DNA of 64,000 bases from Bettongia penicillata ogilbyi (Eukaryota; Chordata; Mammalia; Diprotodontia; Potoroidae). A model generated the notes under the pieces. It was not told the DNA's origin and did not search any database. It saw nothing but the letters and a program-made list of their open reading frames with translations. The stretch covers positions 5,304,180 to 5,368,179 of the forward strand of contig JAJHZJ010000121.1 in assembly GCA_023548195.1 (NCBI GenBank), written 5' to 3'. The position numbers were made by a program, and so were the translations under genes. Below are positions 58,483 through 64,000 of this stretch, one piece after another. How positions within the stretch are numbered: the first letter of the stretch is position 1; each line of letters begins with the position of its first letter.

Positions 58483-59524
58483 TTATTAGCTGATTGATAA
58501 ATCTTTTTTCAGTGATTCAGAAGGCTATTCAGAATCTTTCTGTGTGTCAGGATCATAAGGAATTCAAATTATTATTTTCCAGGATGCAAAAAAAAAGAGA
58601 AAAAAAGGAAGAAGGAAAGAAAGGAAAATTGGTTATTTGGGATTATTTAAAATATGACTAAAGGGACTTCAACTGTACTATTTTTTGTAATTTTCACTTT
58701 CCTAGGATTTTCTCTGAACTCCTTTTGGGGAGCCATTCTCAGTAAACTTTTCTTTAATTTTTCTCTTCTTTACATAAAGAATTGCTCATTTTTTTTATTC
58801 CATTTAGTACTCTTTTTGGAGCTTATCATCTTTTCTATTATTCTCATAACTAATTCCCTTACTCATTACGTTCCTTTGGTGCCTCATCTCTCTGCTCCAT
58901 GGAGGTTTTTGCCTTACTCCAGTTCACATTTAAAGGTCAAAAGTTCCTTCTACCCAGGGGAGAAGCAAAGAGCTGGAAATTCTCTTCTCCCCAGGTTACT
59001 GTTTTATCATGCCTACAGCTCTGCTGTACTGCCCTGGGGGCATAGGCAACTTGCCAGTTGCAGAAATATCTTGGCATAGGTCCAGTTCATTTCAAAGCTT
59101 GGAAACACTAGTAGGGTATATTTATGTCATTATATTATTTTGACCACCTATTACACATGGTATATTTTCAGCTGTTATTTCTTAACATTAAAGGAAATGG
59201 GTAAAGTTTTCCAGGAAATAGAATAAGGCATATAGAAACAAATTTATTTTTGATATTATATTTAGGCTTTAAAGGCAGAATAGGTTTTTTCCATGGACTC
59301 TTCAAGTCTTTAAGGTATATAAAAGCCTAGAGCCAATACCTTATGGACTCAGGTACTTATAAGAGCTACTCAGCTTTCTAGGCTTTGAACCAAGATTTGC
59401 TGAAAATAAAACTAATAAAAATCTGTGGTCTAAAGAGAGAGATAATAGCAAAAGAGAATCTAGAAAAAAGATTCTTAGTCCTCATCCTTCTGAAATAAGT
59501 AGGAAGAGTTTTTTTCTAAGTCAT
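58483..59524. other. Intronic DNA; longest open frame is low-complexity
   Basis: 58654-59079 is a 141-codon + strand open frame. Its first half is a T-rich, Phe/Leu/Ile-rich translation. It has no conserved motif, and I do not call it a gene. Confidence 0.5.
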
Positions 59525-59690
59525 ATGAACCAGAAGGGAACCTTAAGGATACTCTAATCTCCCAAATGTTATAGAACAAAGAACTGAAATGAGATGTCTA
59601 AAGTCACATAGATAATGTGTTACAGAGCCAGGATTTGAATCTATATCTTTAAAATCCAGTATTCTATCTCTTCTATGAAGTATGCTTCTG
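59525..59690 (-). repeat. MIR, antisense
   Basis: CTGAAATGAGATGTCTAAAG, GTCACATAGATAATGTGTTA and CAGAGCCAGGATTTGAATCT. Confidence 0.75.
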
Positions 59691-59804
59691 TAAAATTGCA
59701 TTGTCATAGCTGCAGTTGAGATGGTGTCTAGCCTCTGTTAAATAGAAGGTTAATGGTCAGCCTAGTAGGGTGAGCATAGGAGGCCAACTGCAGGAAAAGT
59801 GGTC

Positions 59805-60035
59805 ATACAACAATAAGCGCTAATACTTATATAACGCTTTTATACTCACAACAATCCTAAAAGGTAGGTGATATTATTCTCCTCATTTTACAGTTGAGGA
59901 AACCAAGTCATACACAGGTTAAATTACTTATCCTGTATCATATGGCTTGTAAATATACAAGGCCAGATTTGAACTAGGGTCTCCCTGACTCCAAGTCCAG
60001 TGCACTCTTTATTCACTGTGCCACTTAGCTGTAAA
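59805..60035 (-). repeat. MIR-type SINE, antisense, near full length
   Basis: TACTTATATAACGCTTTTATAC, CTCCTCATTTTACAGTTGAG, GCCAGATTTGAACTAGGGTC and TTCACTGTGCCACTTAGCTG. Confidence 0.85.
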
Positions 60036-60094
60036 ACAAGAAGCCAGCTTCACCAGGAGAACACAGTTGCCTGTGTGGGTATGTAAGGTCATTG

Positions 60095-60185
60095 AAAACA
60101 GGGAGTGTTTCAATTTTCTTTTATTATAGCCCCAGTACCATGCCTGGCACATAGTATATGTTTACTAAATATTTTTTGATCGGTT
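60095..60185 (+). repeat. L2/MIR tail
   Basis: ACAGGGAGTGTTTCAATTTTC then CCATGCCTGGCACATAGTAT and TTTACTAAATA. Confidence 0.7.
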
Positions 60186-62014
60186 GGTTATGCATATGTC
60201 TCCCAATAAGGAAATGCTAAAAGTATAATGGAACTGTCCATAGCTGAGTGTTCCACAGGAGATCAAAGTGATTGGGATTAGTGTCAAGTGTTAGTTTAGG
60301 GAACTCCATTAGTACATTAACTGGGCTAGACTTGTTGACTGCTTTGCCCTTTGTTTCTATATCAGGTGAAAGATGAAATGACTGAGGGAACAAGGGTTAA
60401 GCTTCCAGGTATACTGATATATTAAGCAATACATGCCAATTGCCTAACAAATTTGTAGCAGTTACCTTCCTTAGCTTTGCCACTGGATCCCAAGTACAGA
60501 GGGAGACAGATTTTTATACGTTAAAAACGATTAGTAAAATGAGGCTAATTAATGAGAAGAAAACAACCAGGAGACAAAATTAGGTGATCTAATTTTTAAT
60601 TGGAGGAAAGATTAAATAAATTTCCTGAAATCAGAAAGAGAGGTCTCCCACTCCTCCCACATTCCATGTTTAATTAAAGGAACACGGAAACAGTAATTGA
60701 TTGGTCAATATGGGGCCAGTTTTCAGATAAGATTTATGGGTTGCTTGAGATATACAACTGTGAAAAAAACTACTTGTATCACTCTTCAGATCTTACAGAG
60801 TTTCTGGTTAGCATAATCTGGGTCCTTAGTTAAGGGTCATTAAGCAATAGGTAGAGGTGGTCCAGTTTCCCAGTCACACAAGGATAGGTTCAAACAATGC
60901 AAGAAGGTTTTCTCCCAATTCCCACAATTGAATAAAGTTTTCTCATGGGACACAAGTTGGACTAGATCCATAATTGAATAGAAAGAAAACTGAGCTAGCT
61001 CCAGAGCTGAGTCACAAGATTGAGTCTCTGTGGTTCACTCAATTCGCACAATTAACCACTTGTGTTCTAATGCCCTCAATTCACTCGTATCCTAGAGATC
61101 CCGTGTTGATGAGCTATATTTCCAGACCCTGGGCATAACTCCTGCATCTGGCTGCTGTGTATTGAATACTATGCAATAACTTCCTCTTTGTAAAGATTCT
61201 TCTCTTTCTTCCCACCTCTCACCAAAGAACTCATTATCTCTGCAGATAGATCCACCTGAGTCAGAATACTCTGCCAGCTCACATTGCAGCCCCTGGCAAG
61301 TCTGGTCTGGTATTAGAGTCCACTTCTTCAGGCCATTTGTGTTCTTAATTCTAAAATTTTCCATTCTGGAGCCTGCCATAATATTTCTAAGTGTGAACCC
61401 ATTTTCATATTCTCTAAATTAGGCTCCACTTCCTTGGGCCGAGTTTCATATCTTCCAGCCTTTATCTTGGCCCTAAATCATTGTTTAGAACTTCTTTGCC
61501 TGACTCTCCCCCGTCCTGAGGATCACTGTGATTCCACGGTGAGCTAGTAGAAATGATCTTTAATCTTCTAGCTCTGGAGAGGCTGGTGATGTTCCAGTCT
61601 CCAATTACTGTTTCTTATTCTGAAGAGCCACGTTACTGATCTAGCCTGCAACTTTTCAACCTACTCCACTTATCCCTCTATGGAATTCTGTTTCCATATT
61701 CCATGTATTTGGAGCTTGACTTTTGTACTCCTGACCCTGGACATTGATATTAATGACCACCCTTGCAGCTGATTAAATAGAAATACTAGAATCCTTCCCC
61801 TCCCCATCAGGAACGCTTTAATCATACAAATCAGACTGTTTCTTATCGACTCTTCATTTCTTCAAATTCCTATGCTAGGCCCACTTTTTTAGTGTTTTTA
61901 TATTGTCTCTCTTGGAGTCCACTTAAGCTTCTCTCTTGATAAACATTGGATGAATTCCTTTTTTAAATAATTAACCAATTTTAATTAACAGAAATCTATT
62001 GTTTTATATATATA
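60186..62014. other. Intronic DNA, nothing recognised
   Basis: 1.8 kb without an identified exon or family. A 95-codon minus-strand frame (61092-61379) has no recognisable domain. Confidence 0.5.
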
Positions 62015-62060
62015 TATATATATATGTACACACACACACACACACATGCACACACACATA
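62015..62060. repeat. (TA)n/(CA)n microsatellite
   Basis: TA units followed by CA units with one ATG interruption. Confidence 0.95.
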
Positions 62061-62283
62061 GAGTGACACATATTGGCTTTATCATCCTGAACAAGTCATT
62101 TAGATTTTCAGTGCTCTAGCCCACTGTCTGAGACTAAGTTGCAGAGAGGGCATTGATCTGCACCAGTAGAGTGAATTTCTTCACTTGGGAATTTCCAATC
62201 AATGAATGGAATCCAGTTCTTACTGTATATGTAATATATTTGTGTATGTAATCTATTTGAGACAAAATGTTGCATGATGGATA

Positions 62284-62606
62284 TGTATGTACATTCGTCC
62301 TTCGTTGCCGAAGAAGACCATGCCATCAGAGAAATGATGACAAGACTTGCACTTGACTTGGTTTTGAGTGAGGGAGGGCTGTACAGTGCAGGTCACTAGC
62401 CTCACTTCTCCTCCACAGCCATCTGAATTCAGTGACCAGATATCCATCAGAATGACTGGACATGACCCAGGATGAGGCAACTGGGGTTAAGTGACTTGCC
62501 CAAGGTCACACAGCTAGTGAGTGTCAAGTGTCTGAGGTGAGATTTGAACTCAGGTCCTCCTGACTCTTGCACTGGTGCTCTGTCCACTGCACCACCTAGC
62601 TGCCCC
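62284..62606 (-). mobile_element. Full-length marsupial SINE, antisense
   Basis: 323 bases flanked by the perfect 14-base duplication TTGCATGATGGATA (62270-62283 and 62607-62620). It begins TGTATGTACATTCGTCCTTC (tail side) and ends GTGCACCACCTAGCTGCCC-like head. Same family as 54047-54361. Confidence 0.95.
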
Positions 62607-62711
62607 TTGCATGATGGATAGAAGCAGCCTCAGAGTCAGTAAAGAACAGGAAGTCCTGCCTCTGAAATTATACTGGCTAGGTGACTCTGGAGAAGTCCAT
62701 TAACTTCACTC

Positions 62712-62968
62712 TTTGTTGCTGTTGTAGCTGTGGTTGTGATGTCATTTAGGTCATGCTCAACTCTTTGTGACCTCTTGTGAGGTTTTCTTGGAAAAGACAC
62801 TGGAGTGTTTCCCATTTCCTTCTTCCATTCATTTTAAAAATGAGGGGAATGAGGCAAACAGGGTTAAGTGACTTGCCCAGGGTCACAATTAAATGTCTGA
62901 GGCCAGAATTCAGGGAGATGAGTCTTCAAGCCTTGTATCTATCCACCATGCCACCAAGCTACTCCATA
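62712..62968 (-). repeat. Marsupial SINE (MIR-like), antisense
   Basis: TCATGCTCAACTCTTTGTGA, GAGGTTTTCTTGGAAAAGAC, AGGGTTAAGTGACTTGCCCA and CACCATGCCACCAAGCTACTC; same family as 19018 and 40140. Confidence 0.88.
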
Positions 62969-63094
62969 AGGATGTCAGTCACTTTTCAGTCTTGTCCAGG
63001 TCCTAGGAACTCTCAAAGACTAAGCTATAAGTTATGAGACTGTGTTTATAGAGGGACTTCTTTCACATCCACTGATGAAATTATGAGTCTGGAT

Positions 63095-63130
<36 letters not shown>

Positions 63131-63596
63131 CATATTGAAATTTCATTTTGGGAGTCAGCTTCTAGATAAGGAAAACATTCTGTTTCCTGCCCTGGGGAAT
63201 TGAGCCCTATTATTTTCTGAGATTCTATATAGTTCTGTGTGGGATTGTATATTTAACACACTGGAGTTTATGCCTCTGCTCTAACTTCACCTTTTATGAA
63301 GAGATGAAGACTGTGAAAAATGCCTAAGGGAGTTTCTGCCAAGAGCATATTTCCTCTTGGGAATGAAATGAAAGGTGGTTAAACAGGATCACTGGGTATG
63401 CTCAATTGATACAATATGGTAGATACTTCTTAGGTAAAACAGAACTAATTACAAGGATGGCTCTTATCAGTGAAAGAAATCTGGTATAGATTTATTAACC
63501 ACAAAGATGCTATATGGTATAATCAACATAGATGATTTCAGGCAGAAATAGAGGACCAAGACTGTAGTTTCAAATATTTAAAACATACACACAAAG

Positions 63597-63632
<36 letters not shown>

Positions 63633-64000
63633 ATGTCCAAAATCAAATATTTTCTTTTGCCCTTCCACAAACAAATTCTATCCCCAATATTCCTGTCTCT
63701 GTCAATAATACCAACATTTTCCTAGTCACTTAGACTTGAAATCTTGGAGAGATCTATGCCTTCTTCCCCATTTTCTCCCTTTTCCTCCCAAATCCAATAA
63801 ATCAAATTTTATCATGGATATGAATTTGAATCAGAGTTAACATGTCAAGAGAGCCTCATATCCCTACTACTCATTTTAAAACTTTATTTAGCAAGATCAA
63901 AACCAAAGAATTCTTTAAAATGATGTTTGTTTAAAAAATGCTGCTATTATTACCACTAAAGAAATTCCATGGAGCATTCAGAAATCCCTCAGAAGTCTTT
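62969..64000. other. Intronic DNA with (GT)n and (CA)n microsatellites
   Basis: (GT)n at 63097-63128 and (CA)n at 63600-63628. No exon found. Confidence 0.7.

Larger units (their letters stand above)
47160..64000 (+). other. ITGBL1: ITGBL1 intron 2 (start; continues past window)
   Basis: Starts GTAAGG. No further ITGBL1-like exon (C-x-C-x-x-C pattern) was found in the remaining 16.8 kb on the + strand, so intron 2 is at least that long. The repeats inside it are listed separately. Confidence 0.8.

Noticed and set aside
58654..59079. 141-codon open frame on the + strand
   Set aside because: Longest frame in the window, but T-rich and dominated by Phe/Leu/Ile in its first half. No motif, no splice context, and it lies inside ITGBL1 intron 2.

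Overview
The window is AT-rich mammalian DNA, most likely from a marsupial. The evidence is the repeat content: L1 LINEs of the type that dominates marsupial genomes, tRNA-derived SINEs with a characteristic CTAGGTGG...GCAGTGGATAGAG head, an RTE-class LINE carrying endonuclease and reverse-transcriptase code, old CR1/L3, L2 and MIR pieces, and three unrelated endogenous retroviral relics. The species cannot be told from the sequence alone. There is no bacterial-style gene organisation, no CRISPR array and no tRNA or rRNA gene that I can support.

Only one cellular gene is recognisable: the 5' end of ITGBL1 (integrin subunit beta like 1) on the + strand. Coding exon 1 (45588-45685) holds the start codon and signal peptide. 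Coding exon 2 (46942-47159) holds the first cysteine-rich integrin-type EGF-like module. The exons join in frame across a 1.26 kb intron with GT/AG borders, and exon 2 ends in phase 1 at a GTAAGG donor. From 47160 to the window end is intron 2, so the rest of the gene lies beyond 64000.

Layout. 1-3.5 kb: decayed gammaretrovirus-like relic (integrase C-terminus, candidate polypurine tract and LTR) with an RTE LINE inside it. 5.2-7.5 kb: ERV-L-like provirus with two LTRs, a candidate primer-binding site and a dUTPase remnant. 9.6-12 kb: antisense L1 split by a clean solo LTR with a 6-base target duplication. 12.8-32 kb: L1, L3, MIR and SINE mosaic with several datable nestings. 32-37.3 kb: mostly unrecognised, with MIR pieces. 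37.6-42.6 kb: head-to-tail copies of a long SINE-bodied repeat. 42.7-45.3 kb: old LINE fragments and the presumed ITGBL1 promoter side. 45.6-64 kb: ITGBL1 exons 1-2, and intron 2 filled with antisense L1, SINEs, L2 and MIR.

Nothing here is a new multi-gene system. The most useful observations are the ITGBL1 gene start, the retroviral elements with readable structure, and the nested insertions whose target duplications give relative ages.
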